Assembly (NCBI GenBank): GCA_001599755.1
Contig: BCHX01000003.1
Location: forward strand, 4,735,782-4,799,781
Source: Gliomastix tumulicola
Lineage: Eukaryota; Ascomycota; Sordariomycetes; Hypocreales; Bionectriaceae
Reading direction: 5' to 3'
Length of the DNA stretch: 64,000 nt
The translations under genes were made by a program, and so were the position numbers. The first letter of the stretch is position 1; every line of letters begins with the position of its first letter. The notes under the pieces were generated by a model. The model was not told where the DNA came from. It did not search any database and saw nothing but the letters and a program-made list of their open reading frames with translations. Of this stretch, positions 10,057 to 20,488 are shown in pieces.

Positions 10057-10734
10057 TCACGGCAGATGCTGGTCATACCCAGCCGCCACCAGCCGATCCT
10101 TGGCCTCCCAGACCTCTGCCGGAATATCCTGCTCGATCTGGAAACCCTTCGCGGGATACTCCTTGATCCTGATCAGGTCACCCACCATGATATTAATCAC
10201 CAGGTCCCTCGGATTCTCCTTGTCGGGGTACTCCCCAAACTCAAGCTGCGGACTCGTCACGGAAAACTGCACCTCCCCTGCGTCGGCGCCCGGCCACTGC
10301 TTGCAGAACGTCGCGTACGTCCGCCGCTCCATGTACGGCTTCTGCACGAGGATGAACGACCGCGGCAGGGTACCGTCACCGCGCGCCCTCAGCAGCTCAT
10401 GCGTGAAGCGCACGTTCTCGCCCGTGTTAGTCGATCGCGGTTCTACCACGATGTCCTCGGCGGGGACGCCCATGGCCTGCGCAATGGACGCGAAGAGGGT
10501 GGCCTCGGGGATGGCGAAGCGGTCCATGGTGAGCTTGCCGCTGCCGCCGGAGAAGATGAGCAGCGGGGCGTAGTCGGCCAGATACAGCTCGGCGGCGCGG
10601 GCGGCGACGCGCGTGTCGAGGCTGCAGAGGCAGAAGATGGCGTCGACGCGGGCGAGCGGGGGCGCGGAGGGGGAGAGGCGGTGGTAGTTGTAGACGAGCT
10701 CGGCGTCGGCGGTGACCTGGTCGGGGGAGCTCAT
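10057..10734 (-). CDS. YdcF-like DUF218 domain protein
   Basis: An intronless gene encoding 225 residues. The DUF218 core is clear: a first strand 'VDAIFCLCSLDTRVAARAAEL', then 'LLIFSGGSGKLT', an acidic helix with 'PEATLFASIAQAMGVP', and the signature 'VVEPRSTNTGENVRFTHELL', followed by 'SFILVQKPYMERRTYATF'. Bacterial members (YdcF, SanA, ElyC) bind nucleotide or act near envelope metabolism, while fungal members are uncharacterised. No signal peptide is seen, so it is probably cytosolic. It lies tail to tail with the METTL16 homolog. Confidence 0.88.
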   Translation of the reverse strand: MSSPDQVTADAELVYNYHRLSPSAPPLARVDAIFCLCSLDTRVAARAAELYLADYAPLLIFSGGSGKLTMDRFAIPEATLFASIAQAMGVPAEDIVVEPRSTNTGENVRFTHELLRARGDGTLPRSFILVQKPYMERRTYATFCKQWPGADAGEVQFSVTSPQLEFGEYPDKENPRDLVINIMVGDLIRIKEYPAKGFQIEQDIPAEVWEAKDRLVAAGYDQHLP

Positions 10735-11040
10735 CTTGGAGGAGACGAAGGGGGAGATGGGGAGATGGGGAGATGAGTGAGTGAAGGGAGGATGGAGATG
10801 AAGATGGAGAGCCGGGGACAGTGACGATCTGAAGCTGCCCCGCTTGGGGATGCACTGCCTCTAATACGAGCCGATCTGCAGGCCGACGGCGCAGAGCAGA
10901 GTCTGTGCGACCACGATTCACTCGCTCACGAATCACCAGCAATTGTCCACTCATACAAGTACCTGTGTCTCATTCTGGCATACTACGAACTAACTATATT
11001 CCTGGTCATACAAATCATCACACACACAGCTCCCCCCCTT

Positions 11041-12059
11041 TTACTCCAGTGTATCGTCCTCATGGAACACCAGAGCCCGCACCTCGATGCTCTCCCGCCT
11101 CGGCGCATCCTCCGCGCTCGCGGGATCCTCAAACGCAGTATGCGGCACCCGCCGCGCGCGCCCGTCCTTCTTGCTGTCGAAGCACTTGATCAGCAGCACC
11201 TCGGAGGGGTCGAGCCCGCTCTTGTAGTGCCACCGCTGGCCCTCGTTGTGCCGCACGGCGTACGTCTCGCCCCGGCGGTTCGGGTAGATGAGCTCCGTGA
11301 CGACAAGGTCACTGTCGTCCACGGAGTCGGCCTCGGCGACGGCGAGCGGGTCGCGCAGGACCTGGCGGATAGGACGCCAGACGTTGATGATCTGCACACG
11401 GGACTGGAGGAGACGCTCCGCCTCGTCGGGGAGGTGGTGCGGGACGCGGGTGAGCGAGGCCGCGTACGACTGGTCGATGTGCACGCGCTGGACGGGGCCG
11501 CGGAGGGGAGGCTGGGGGGTGGTGGTGCTCTGGTTGCTCTGGTTGCTGCCGCTGCGGCTGTCTGCGGCCTGGCGACGGATGGTGTGGTCGAAGATGAAGA
11601 CACGGGACGCGCCGGTCCTGGAGAGAGGAGTCAGTCGACGGACGAGAACCACAGACTGTGTACACAGTTGGGGGAAACTTACACATCCTTCAGCAGCTGC
11701 TCCGTCTCCGGGTAGTACTGCGCCTTGATCTGCTCGTCGTCGACAAAGTCCTTCTCGACCGACACGTGCCCGTGGATCTGGAACCCGTTGCCGTCGAGCG
11801 TGTACCGGTCCTCCTCGCCGCGCACGTCCTTGACGGTGACCGGGTGCGTGGTGAAGGGCCGGTTGTACGTCTCGGGCCGGTCGACGTACGTCGGCGCCGG
11901 CGGCGAGCCGTCCTCGTTGTCCTTGTGGAAGTTGAGCGTCGTCTGGACGTCGTGCTTGCGCGCGCTCGCGGGGACCGCCGAGGCCTCGACGATCTGGGGG
12001 TGGAAGGGCTCCTTGATGGTGTCGCTGGTGGACGGGATCTGGACGGCGGCGGCGGCCAT
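11041..12059 (-). CDS. AsaB/CmcJ-like (GA4-desaturase family) oxygenase
   Basis: Two exons on the minus strand (12059-11683 and 11617-11041) with a 65-nt intron encode 317 residues. The junction rebuilds the family's conserved segment 'KDVTGASRVFIFDHTIRR'. After a variable loop come 'VQRVHIDQSYAA' (His-x-Asp, likely Fe(II) ligands), 'VQIINVWRPI', 'RHNEGQRWHYKSGLDPSE' (second His region) and 'LLIKCFDS'. These are hallmarks of the AsaB hydroxylase/desaturase family, non-haem iron 2-oxoglutarate-dependent-like enzymes often found in fungal secondary-metabolite clusters (aspergillic acid, cercosporin). No backbone synthase lies nearby, so the substrate cannot be inferred. Confidence 0.85.
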
Positions 12060-12193
12060 TGTGGTGGTGTCAGTGTTTGCTGTGTTGGTTGACTTTGTGA
12101 GATTGTGTTAAGTGAGATATCACAAAATATGACTGTGGCAGTCGGATGCTCAGACACTGCCTCTGTTTCTGTCTACAGCGCCGCCGGGGAAAC

Positions 12194-12201
12194 CTATATT
12201 T
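12194..12201 (-). promoter_or_regulatory. TATA box of the AsaB-like gene
   Basis: TATAAATA on the minus strand, about 135 bp upstream of the start codon at 12059, a plausible core-promoter spacing. Confidence 0.5.
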
Positions 12202-12778
12202 ATACGCTTCACCTCGCCAGCTCGCACGCCATTTCTTGACAAATCGCCACCGGGGGACTCTCGTACCATCCAAAACGCCCTTCCCCGCACCGCGGCCGGT
12301 CACTGGTGATCATGGGCCGAAGGCGTGATTTCAGGTGACTCCCCGTTGGATTCATAATCCGCGCCCGTCCCTCCGATGGTGTCATCCCCGAACCTTGTCG
12401 AGCAGCAAGTTCTCACCCAATGACTGGGCTATCTTCACAGTGGCCGACGGGAAACACGGCTCACACCAATCGGCGTCGGTCGGTCAATCGAAATCGATGC
12501 CAGCACCCCCTACATCTCCGCATACAGTTCATCCGTCCGTCCTACCCTCAGGATGCCACGACTCCGCACACATGCAACCCGATCACCAAAGTCCGCCCTT
12601 CCATTGCTACGTCGGCTGACAAATTGGCCACGGACAGTTACATCTGGTTGGAGCTATAGGCTAATTCACTGCATGCCCTCGGGGTCGATCACGTCACCCT
12701 CGTGTTGCTCGCTTGCGTGTTCTCTCTCTGTGTGTATCTCGCGCCCTTCGGACGACGTATTCTATCTGTCTAGCTGGT
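12202..12778. other. Intergenic region, about 0.6 kb
   Basis: It separates the AsaB-like promoter from the permease 3' end. I see no gene, and the open frames on the + strand have no family-like sequence. Confidence 0.4.
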
Positions 12779-14560
12779 CTACTGGAGTTTCTTGTGTACA
12801 AGCTTCGTGATGGAGGTGCCGTCGCTCAGCACCTCTGTCTCCTCCTCTATTCTATAGCCTCGCCAGCGAGGGATGAGTCTGGTCCAGACGAACCAGTACA
12901 ATAGACCTGACGCCATGCTATTCTCACTGTTAGCTTGTACTTCATAGAAGGGCAGTTTGGAGTTGAACGTACATGCTCACGCCAACAATGGCGTACGTAG
13001 CGTAGAACAGCCCATTGGCCGGCTTCTTCTCCGGCGGGAAGAACGGCGCCGAGATGAGCGCGACGGCCAGCACGATACGGATGATGGGCGACCCGATCCA
13101 CGCCTTGAACGGCCGCTTCAGGTCCGGCCGCTTGAAGCGCAGCCAGATGAGGCCGATGGCCAGCGCCAACGTGTAGAACTGGCCCGGGTAGCCCTCCACC
13201 TCGAGGATGAAGGAGTACACGGTGCCCGAGGGCGGGAGCAGGATGACCAGCGCCGACGGGATGAAGTGCACAATGAAGCCGCCGATGGGAGAGTTGAAGG
13301 GCTTCGTCGTGGCGAGGAACTCGGAGAAGGGCAGGAAGCCCTGGCGGGCGATCTCCTGCTTCAGTCGGGCCTGCAAATATTGTCAGTTATAAGTACAAAA
13401 ACCACGACACATCCAAGTAGACGTACCATGGCAAACGCAACGACAAACACGTTGCCCGCGGCAGACACGGCCACCGCCAACGGGAGCACCCTCCTGCCCA
13501 CGGCTTCGCCAAAGATCTGCTGGAAGAACAGCGCGGCGATGAGCTCCCCGCTCTCCTTGATCTTGTCGACAGGCACGACGAGGAAGTAGGCCACGTTGAC
13601 GAGCAGGTACATGCCGCACGAGGTGACCAACGCAGTCAGAGCCACGGAGCGCAGCGTGCGCACGGGATCCTTCACCTCGTTGAGGACGTTGTTGTGGTTA
13701 GTCAGCCCCGCGAACGAGTAGAAGACCTTGAAGAGCGAGGTCGAGATGAGGCCCCAGTTCCACGCGGAATCGTCCCACAGGCGGTCCCAGGACAGCTGGC
13801 CCCTGGCCTCGGGCGGAATCGCCGACTCGGGTTGGAAGAGGATGGCGTAGAGGCCCGAGAGAATCATCAGCCCGATGATGAGCAGCTTGAACACGCCCAG
13901 GAAGTTCTGCACCTTCACGCCGGCGGTCGGGAACACGGTATGGATGATAGTGATCACCAGGAGCAGCCCGAATGCGAGACCCTTGCGCAGCGCCGAGCTG
14001 GCGTCCTCCCTGTCCAGCGCGAAGAGCACATATCTGCTAAACACGACGCAGTTGCTCGCCGTGAAACCGAGAAAGATGGCGTTGACGGCCACCATAGTCG
14101 ACGCGAGGAACCGCGGCCGCCGGTACGTGAACTCGAGGTACACCTTGTCACCGCCGCTCCGGGGCAGCATGCAGCCATATTCGAGCTCCACGGCGAGCCC
14201 GCAGGCCGCCACACCGGCGCCCGTGACCCAGAGCAGCAGAGATAAGCCCGGCGACCCGACGGCCTGGAGGATGGCACCCGGCGTGGCGAAGATGCCGCTG
14301 CCGATGACGCGCGAGATGACGAGGATGAAGCACGACGACCAGCTGAGGGTGCGGCCGAGGGTCGAGGACTCGGGGAGGACGTCGTCTTCGATGGCGCGCG
14401 TCGGGTGCAGCGAGGACGAGGAGATGCTCGACTCGTCGATGGAGGGCGTGAACTTGCCGTCGCGGGGGCTCGGCGAGGGCGGCGGGCTCGAGGAGGAAGA
14501 CGAGGAGGGGGCAGGGGAGCGGAGGAGCGGCTGGCGCTCGCCGAGGTTGCTGTCTGTCAT
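12779..14560 (-). CDS. Amino-acid permease, LAT/Mup1-like (APC superfamily)
   Basis: Three exons (14560-13427, 13370-12973, 12917-12779) with introns of 56 and 55 nt give 556 residues. The first ATG is at 14560; the frame is open further upstream but without an ATG. About 80 residues of Ser/Pro-rich cytosolic N-terminus precede twelve membrane segments. TM1 carries 'SRVIGSGIFATPGAILQAVGSPG', the substrate-binding GSGIF loop of LAT/Mup1 transporters. 'FYSFAGLTNHNNVLNEVKDPVRTL' is the TM6 signature, and 'FAMARLKQEIARQGFLPFSEF' spans junction 1. The last exon restores 'ASGLLYWFVWTRLIP' and a basic tail. Predicted role: plasma-membrane uptake of neutral amino acids, possibly methionine. It is divergent from the GST gene. 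Confidence 0.9.
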
Positions 14561-15726
14561 CGTGAACGGTGTCTCCGTAGTCTCCGTGGCCGTCGTCAAA
14601 AAGGAGGCGCCTGGGGAAGGTAGAGGCAGGTGTAGATACTGCCTGCAGGTTGCACGTTACCCAGCCTCACGCAGTTATAAGCATATCGATGGCTCGCTCT
14701 CGCTGCCAGTCGCTGTCCCAAAAGGTTCCTAACATGCAAGGCGCAATGTCAGAGAAGGAACACGCATTCTTTCCACACAGGACACAGGTATGCCTGCCTG
14801 CGGGATGCGTGGGCGTAGGCGTGGGCGTGGGCGTGGGCGTGGGCGCAGGTAATCCCTAGGTAACTAGGTACTGGTTACGTGCAACACCCGCACGCATGAT
14901 CGCCCAGAGGACACGAGGCGTAGGCGAGATAAGACATCGATCCATGGCATGACCACGGCTGGCCATTGCGCCATCCATGCCTAGGTCCGTACGAAGCCTA
15001 TCGGCAGGCCTGGATAGCACGGCCAGGGAGAAGCACAGAGGCGCAGAGGCGTGCCACAAGGGAGGTCAGCAGTGGTTGCAAGGTTTCAGTTGGGCAATGG
15101 CGCCAGAGGGAGAGGCTCGCACGCCATCCTGTTGCTGACATATTGGCGAGCTGCGGGCGCTGGACGCGCTGGATTCCTAAGCACGGGGGGGGCCGTTGGG
15201 GAGTCCCTGGATTCCCGTGCCAAGGAATCGCGAGACGATCGCCCTTGTTTCGACATGTCGAACGTCGATAGCGATGGCCGAGGCAGATCGACGAATGGGA
15301 GAGAGGTGACGAGGTGAGTCTGTAGGGAGACGAGACCTGAGCTCTGAGGCCTTCAGTGGATGGCCCCACTTTCCCCAGGCGCTGTGGTCACTGTGCTGGA
15401 GGGAGGCACATTTGCTCTGTGAGACACGAATCCAGCACCGCATTGGCCATATAACTACTAGTAGCACAGTGCTTGGTGTTCTCGTAGTCTAGAAAGGCGT
15501 GTCAGTTAAAGAATTATTGCATAGGACACCAGGACAAGATCCGGGCTGAATCTCTTGAGGTAGCATTTGGTCGTTGCTTTGCCCTCCAGCTCTTGAGGAC
15601 TGGACCTCTTCCTGTCCACTGCCCCGCCTTGCACCTCCTACGTCACTCCCGTCTTCCCTGCTGTAACCTCTGCTAACCTTCCCCAGGAAACATCAACAAC
15701 GCCATTCCCCGACACAACGACAAAAC
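14561..15726. promoter_or_regulatory. Divergent promoter region between permease and GST
   Basis: About 1.2 kb without a supportable gene. It contains the GCGTGG hexamer repeat at 14807-14846, a small palindromic CCTAGG-TAAC-TAGG cluster near 14855-14870, and a CT-rich stretch before the GST start (15600-15660). Confidence 0.45.
14807..14846. repeat. Hexanucleotide repeat (GCGTGG)n, about 6.5 copies
   Basis: Tandem GCGTGG units with one variant (GTAGGC), located 250 bp upstream of the permease start. Confidence 0.85.
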
Positions 15727-16584
15727 ATGGCCGCAGTCGACACGTCCCTCCCGCCAGAGCCCACCGGCGCAGCGGCCCAGCTCGCCGCCGCCCACAGCGC
15801 CCAGCACGACCTCAAGCTCTACGGCGGCTGGTTCTGCCCCTACGTCCAGCGCGCCTGGATCACCCTCGTCGAGAAGCGCATCCCCCACCAGTACGTCGAG
15901 ATCAACCCCTACAAGAAGGAGCCCAGCTTCCTCGCCATGAACCCGCGCGGCCTCGTCCCCACGCTCGCCGTCCCGGTCACCACCAGCACCGACTCCGCTC
16001 CGTCGCAGAAGCCGCTGTTCGAGAGCACCGTCATCTGCGAGTATCTCGACGAGGCGTTCCCCGGAGGCGCTCTCGACGGCGACCGCATGCTCCCCCGAGA
16101 TCCGTACGAGAAGGCACGCGCGAGGCTGTGGATCGACCACATCACCACCAGGATCATCCCGGCCTTCTACAAGCTACTCCAGCACACGCCCGACAAGCCG
16201 TTTACACTCGACGACGCGCGCGCCGAGCTACACAAGCACATCAGGTCCTTTGTCCAGGAGGCCAGCCCCGCGGAGCAAGGGCCGTGGTTCCTCGGGGCGC
16301 ACTTCAGCCTCGTCGACGTCATGCTCGCGCCGTGGGCCAAGCGTCTGTGGCTGATCGACCACTACAAGCAGGGCGGGACGGGGATTCCCGCCGCTGCCGG
16401 GGTGGACGAGGACGAGGTCTGGGCGAGGTGGAGGCTCTGGTTCGATGCGGTGGTGGAGAGGCCGAGCGTGAGGGAGACGTGGAGCGACGACGAGCGGTAT
16501 CTCGTCGCGTATAAGAGGTATGCTGATGACACGACCAATTCGCTGGTAGGGCAGGCGACGAGGCAGGGTGGGCGTCTTCCGTGA
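15727..16584 (+). CDS. Glutathione S-transferase, omega-like
   Basis: An intronless gene of 285 residues. The thioredoxin-fold N-terminal domain has the omega/Cys-GST active-site motif WFCPYVQR with Cys37, then 'NPRGLVPTLAV' (cis-Pro for glutathione binding) and 'ESTVICEYLDEAF' (gamma-glutamyl-binding Glu-Ser). The helical C-terminal domain includes 'GAHFSLVDVMLAPWAKRLWLIDHY', the N-capping S/T-x-x-D box. A Cys rather than Tyr or Ser active site implies thiol-transferase, dehydroascorbate-reductase or deglutathionylation activity in the cytosol. It is divergent from the amino-acid permease. Confidence 0.93.
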   Translation: MAAVDTSLPPEPTGAAAQLAAAHSAQHDLKLYGGWFCPYVQRAWITLVEKRIPHQYVEINPYKKEPSFLAMNPRGLVPTLAVPVTTSTDSAPSQKPLFESTVICEYLDEAFPGGALDGDRMLPRDPYEKARARLWIDHITTRIIPAFYKLLQHTPDKPFTLDDARAELHKHIRSFVQEASPAEQGPWFLGAHFSLVDVMLAPWAKRLWLIDHYKQGGTGIPAAAGVDEDEVWARWRLWFDAVVERPSVRETWSDDERYLVAYKRYADDTTNSLVGQATRQGGRLP

Positions 16585-17339
16585 TGTACCGTCCGCATCT
16601 CTGGGTCGTGAGCTGGTCCTGGAACAGGCCAGTTGCAATACTACTACGTATGTAGATACCGACCGGTGTGCTGTCTGCTCTAACTGTGTGCCTGCCTTCA
16701 GGGTTTACCCTACACCCTCCTCGTAGATTTCGTAACGCTTTGACAGTGAACACCAATACCTCCTGATGACGGAGTTTTCAAGTGTTCTTATCACTTTGTT
16801 TGTGCCTGGGCATTATCAAAGGTGTACCTCTGCTATGAACGTCGTGATAAAAGTGTGAAGTTGACCCTAGGTACCTACACTAGCAGTAGTAAGTCCAGTG
16901 GGAGCTTAGGCTGAGGCTCGAGAGATCCCCACATCGGTGAGTCGAAACAACAACAAGCACCTCACAACGCTCTTTTACGTAGTAGTTAGGGACCTTAGAC
17001 TCTTACAAGACTTTAGTTAAATACAGTAGTTACTATTGTCGAAATATCTAAGACTGGTATTAAACCACAAAGTCCAAGAAACATTCCACGTGGAGGATCC
17101 TCGCGTGGCTGGTTCAGTGGTGGCTGCTCAGTGGGTGTGAAGTTAGAATGTATCGTTAAGTACACTCTGACGTCACGCCCGCGCAAATGTACAACCATAT
17201 ACATCCACTTTTATCCCTTTCCACCGATCTTCCCTCACCCGACGCCAACCCCAAAGTCGATCCAAACAAGGCGGGAGGAGGAAAAAAAAAAAAGAAAAAA
17301 GAAAAAAAGAGAAGAAGCCATTGTCAACAAACCACCACC
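16585..17339. other. Intergenic region, about 0.75 kb
   Basis: No gene is supported. The 3' part is AT-rich and ends with a purine tract (A-rich, 17280-17315) just before the FAM50 start codon, probably in its 5' UTR. Confidence 0.4.
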
Positions 17340-18530
17340 ATGGCCGACAACACCTCACGCTTCACGTCGCAGTCCTCACAGGGCCAGACGACGCAGGAGC
17401 GCCTCTCGACAAACACGGTCGGCCTCGTCGCCCTTTCTGAATACCGCAAGCGCCGCGCCGAGGTCATCGAGCAGCAGGAGCGCGAGGCCCGCGAGCTCGC
17501 CCTCCGCAGCACGGCCAAGGGCGGCAGCGCGACGCCCGATCCCGCCGGCAGCGACTCGACCGGCGCGCAGCAGCCTGCGAAGAAGAAGACCAAGACCAAG
17601 AAGAAGCCCGGGAAGTCGCTGCTGTCGTTTGACGACGAGGAAGGGGAGGAGGGGGAGGAAGAGGAGGAGGAGAAATCCGCTGTGGTGAAACGGAAGGCGA
17701 AGAAGACACAAGAGGGCGAGGATGAGGGCGGCGACGGAGCGGAGCAGGTCAAGAAGAGCAAGTTCGCGGCCAATGCGTCCGTGACGGTCGTGCCGAAGGC
17801 GCTGACGAAGGCCGCGTTGCGAAAAGAAGCCGCCGAGCGGGAGGCCCTGCGTCAGGAATTCCTGCTCAACCGCGAGGCTGTCAAGGCCGTCGAGATTGCC
17901 ATCCCGTTCGTCTTCTACGACGGTTCCAACATCCCCGGCGGCACCGTGCGCGTCAAGAAGGGCGACTTTGTGTGGGTGTTCCTGGACAAGAGCCGCAAGG
18001 TCGGCGCCGAGCGCGGCGTCGGAGAGAAGTCAAATGCGAGACGGGCCTGGGCACGGGTCGGAGTGGACGATTTGATGATGGTGCGCGGTACGATTATCAT
18101 TCCTCATGTGAGTTTTCTATCCTACGCTGTCTGCCCTCCTGTCTATCGCGTGTCTTAACCTCGAACCGGCCAGCACTACGACTTCTACTACTTCCTCATC
18201 AACAAGAGCCTCGGCCCCGACGGCCAGCGCATCTTCAACTATACCTCCGAACCCCCGACGGCGCCGCAGAGGCCCCCCTCGACGACCGATTCCGCGCCGC
18301 TCGAGACCGCCGAGACCAAAGCCGCCGCCGCGCAGGCGCTGCCGGACGTGGAGACCCTTGAAGGGGCCAAGGACGACCCGAACTATACAAAGGTGGTGGA
18401 CCGGAGGTGGTATACGCGGAACAAGCACATCTACCCGGCCAGCACGTGGCACGAGTACGATGCTGATCGGGATTTCGCGGGCGAGGTTCGACGGGACGCG
18501 GGCGGGAACGCATTCTTCTTCTCGCGGTGA
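17340..18530 (+). CDS. FAM50: FAM50/XAP5 family nuclear protein
   Basis: Two exons, 17340-18107 and 18174-18530, with a 66-nt intron (GTGAGT...CCAG). The product has 374 residues, and the start codon sits in CACCATGG. N-terminal half: a coiled, charged region with a Lys-rich stretch (KKKTKTKKKPGK) and a long Glu run. The XAP5 domain starts near residue 180 with 'FLLNREAVKAVEIAIPFVFYDGSNIPGGTVRVKKGDFVWVFLDKSR'. The junction joins 'RGTIIIPH' to 'HYDFYYFLINKSLG', exactly as in the family. 'RRWYTRNKHIYPASTWHEYD' closes the domain. FAM50 proteins associate with the spliceosome. This is a housekeeping gene and a firm anchor for the annotation. Confidence 0.93.
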
Positions 18531-18661
18531 TGTGGGTTGCCTCGAGTATTCATTCCATGTTGCGATTCCGTAGGTCCCAGGTGTTGTCGTTGGATCGTTG
18601 TTGGTGGTTTATTGGTTCCTACCGCGTGCTTTGACACACGGTACTTGGCCAATTGACACCC

Positions 18662-19084
18662 TCAGCCGAAGAATTGGGAGACGGCCAGAGCTGTCCCCCC
18701 GAGGATCCACCACCCTGGCCAGAAGAGCATGAGAAAGATGCCGTTCCCACTCCCGAGGATGAAGCAGGCAAAGTCCCTCTCGGCGCGCTTCCGCATCGCC
18801 TTCATATAGTTGGAGCTCCAGGCGCCGGCGGCCGCCTTCCCTGACAGGTTCAAGCTGAGCGAAGTCGTCAGCCACGCCTGGACGACGCATAGCCTGCCCG
18901 CCCACAGCGTCAAGCGGGCGGCGACCCAGGCGTGCAGCAGCAACGACACCGAGACGGAGCTGAGGAGGCGCTGGACATGGACAACATTGGCAAAGGCTGG
19001 TGCGAGGACGCTCTGGACGGTCGAGATGGGGATGTCGGGATGGTCGATGTGCGACGACCGGGAGAGCACGGTGACGCGGTCCAT
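18662..19084 (-). CDS. Small membrane protein, 140 aa, unknown
   Basis: A single exon. I choose the ATG at 19084 (context CACAATGG); the 12 codons before it are open but begin at TTG. The product has a short polar N-terminus and then hydrophobic stretches: 'LLLHAWVAARLTLWAGRLCVV', a weaker one, and a strong C-terminal one ('ILGSGNGIFLMLFWPGWWILGGTALAV'). A basic 'KAMRKRAERD' segment lies before the last helix. This suggests a two- or three-pass organelle membrane protein. The family is not recognised. It converges on FAM50 with a 131-bp gap. Confidence 0.55.
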   Translation of the reverse strand: MDRVTVLSRSSHIDHPDIPISTVQSVLAPAFANVVHVQRLLSSVSVSLLLHAWVAARLTLWAGRLCVVQAWLTTSLSLNLSGKAAAGAWSSNYMKAMRKRAERDFACFILGSGNGIFLMLFWPGWWILGGTALAVSQFFG

Positions 19085-19288
19085 TGTGACGGGAGGCTTG
19101 TGATATTGCTGCTGGGACAACTCTCTCTCTGCCTTGGACTGGACCGGACCGTCGCCTCATCCAAGGCGGAGGAGAAAGAGGAGCCGCAGTCTTGTAATTA
19201 TACCTCGTTCTTTCGACCTCCTCTTCTCCCATCCCACATTTCTCCCTGCCCCTCCTCCATTGGTGATAAGAGTTGTAGTTCCCACGGA

Positions 19289-19359
19289 CCCCCCCCCCCC
19301 CCCCCCCCGTCCCCGCGTCCCCCCAGTCCCCCCCCAGCCCCCGACCCCCCCCCCCCCCC
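19289..19359. repeat. Two poly-C runs (20 and 15 nt) in a C-rich tract
   Basis: C runs at 19289-19308 and 19345-19359 are separated by further C-rich sequence. Their lengths may be imprecise. Confidence 0.85.
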
Positions 19360-19891
19360 ACCAGAAGCCTCCGAAACGCTCCCGGCCTGCCTTTGTCAAC
19401 GTCCGAGCTTGACCAACCATGACACGGCATTGCACACAAGGGGCCCTGGCACGCGGTCGTTCGGTGGACACGAGGGTTCGAGATGTGACAGGCGCCCGTC
19501 GACACGTGGGGCGAATGATTTGGCTCTGCCTGGCGTCGACTGGATTGCCGGGTGGCTTTCGTCGACGGTCTTTCTAGCGAGTACGGAGCCCACGATGGCC
19601 TACTGCTGCTTGCTCATCCTTCTCCGGGAGGGGGACCGGCGGGGGGGGAGAGGCTTGGAAGGTGAAGAGTGGGAACCAGTGGTCCCGGTCATGGCGGCAA
19701 TGGCGGTCGTGACAGTTTTGCCACCTCCCGATCGCCTCGACTATGGGATTGTTGGCATGCCGGAAAGGGTGTAATTGCCATGGGCTCGACGATCAGCGAG
19801 GATGGGCAAGGAAGAGAGAGAGGGGAGAGAGAGAGATGGAGACCGGACGAGGAGGGGGCGTGATGTCCCGTCGCTGGCTGATTGGCCGCTT

Positions 19892-19919
19892 GATAAGACG
19901 GCGCTACGATAAGCTTATC
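19892..19919. promoter_or_regulatory. GATA-factor site cluster with 12-bp palindrome
   Basis: GATAAG at 19892-19897, then GATAAGCTTATC at 19908-19919, which is two HGATAR sites in palindromic contact. Such pairs can bind AreA/Nit2-type GATA regulators. The target gene is unclear, because the nearest start on the minus strand is 0.8 kb away. Confidence 0.3.
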
Positions 19920-20488
19920 AGCCCCGGGAGGACCAATGAGACGGCCCACGTGCGGTCTGTTGGGGGACGCAGCCAGTCCGGGGGCATCGTTACCTCATAT
20001 TTTCGGCTTTGATTCCTGAGTATGCCTATCATCAGTTAATGCGCCGCTTTCCCTTGCGGTTGTTGAACTTGACAATTAACTCGAATCGCCGTTGCTGCAA
20101 GCTCAAAGGGGCCCTGATTATCATGCACTATCGTGAAGATGGGCCTCCAGGTTCGGCGACCACTAATTACAGTGAGTCAGCGGTAAATCCCGAGCCAGCC
20201 TACATACTGTGCGCGCCAACACCTCAGCTTTTTGAACCGCTGCAGTAAATCTAGATTAATTCCTTTCGTACTTTTCATCTCGCATCATTAATTTTAACTA
20301 TCTTAAGTCTAGTTTGGCTGCCAAGAACATATCCCAAGCTTTACTGCCACCAACTTCACCTCAGACGCTGGCAGGGGTAGTGCAGAAATGCAGGACATCA
20401 AGCTGGAGGCTTCCATATATTGAAGGTGCCTAAGATCCCGCCTCTACAAGGCTCAGGGCTCGCCCATTCTCATTTTCCCCAAGTCCAA

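Larger units (their letters stand above)
19085..20488. other. Intergenic region, 1.4 kb, with C-runs and GATA sites
   Basis: No gene is supported. It contains two poly-C runs, an AG-rich patch (19809-19835) and a perfect palindrome of two GATA-factor sites. The AT-rich part after 20000 shows no family-like translation. Confidence 0.4.

Noticed and set aside
14561..14599. Extra 13 codons at the permease N-terminus
   Set aside because: They begin at TTG; the first ATG is at 14560.
19085..19120. Extra 12 codons for the small membrane protein
   Set aside because: They begin at TTG; the ATG at 19084 has a better context.
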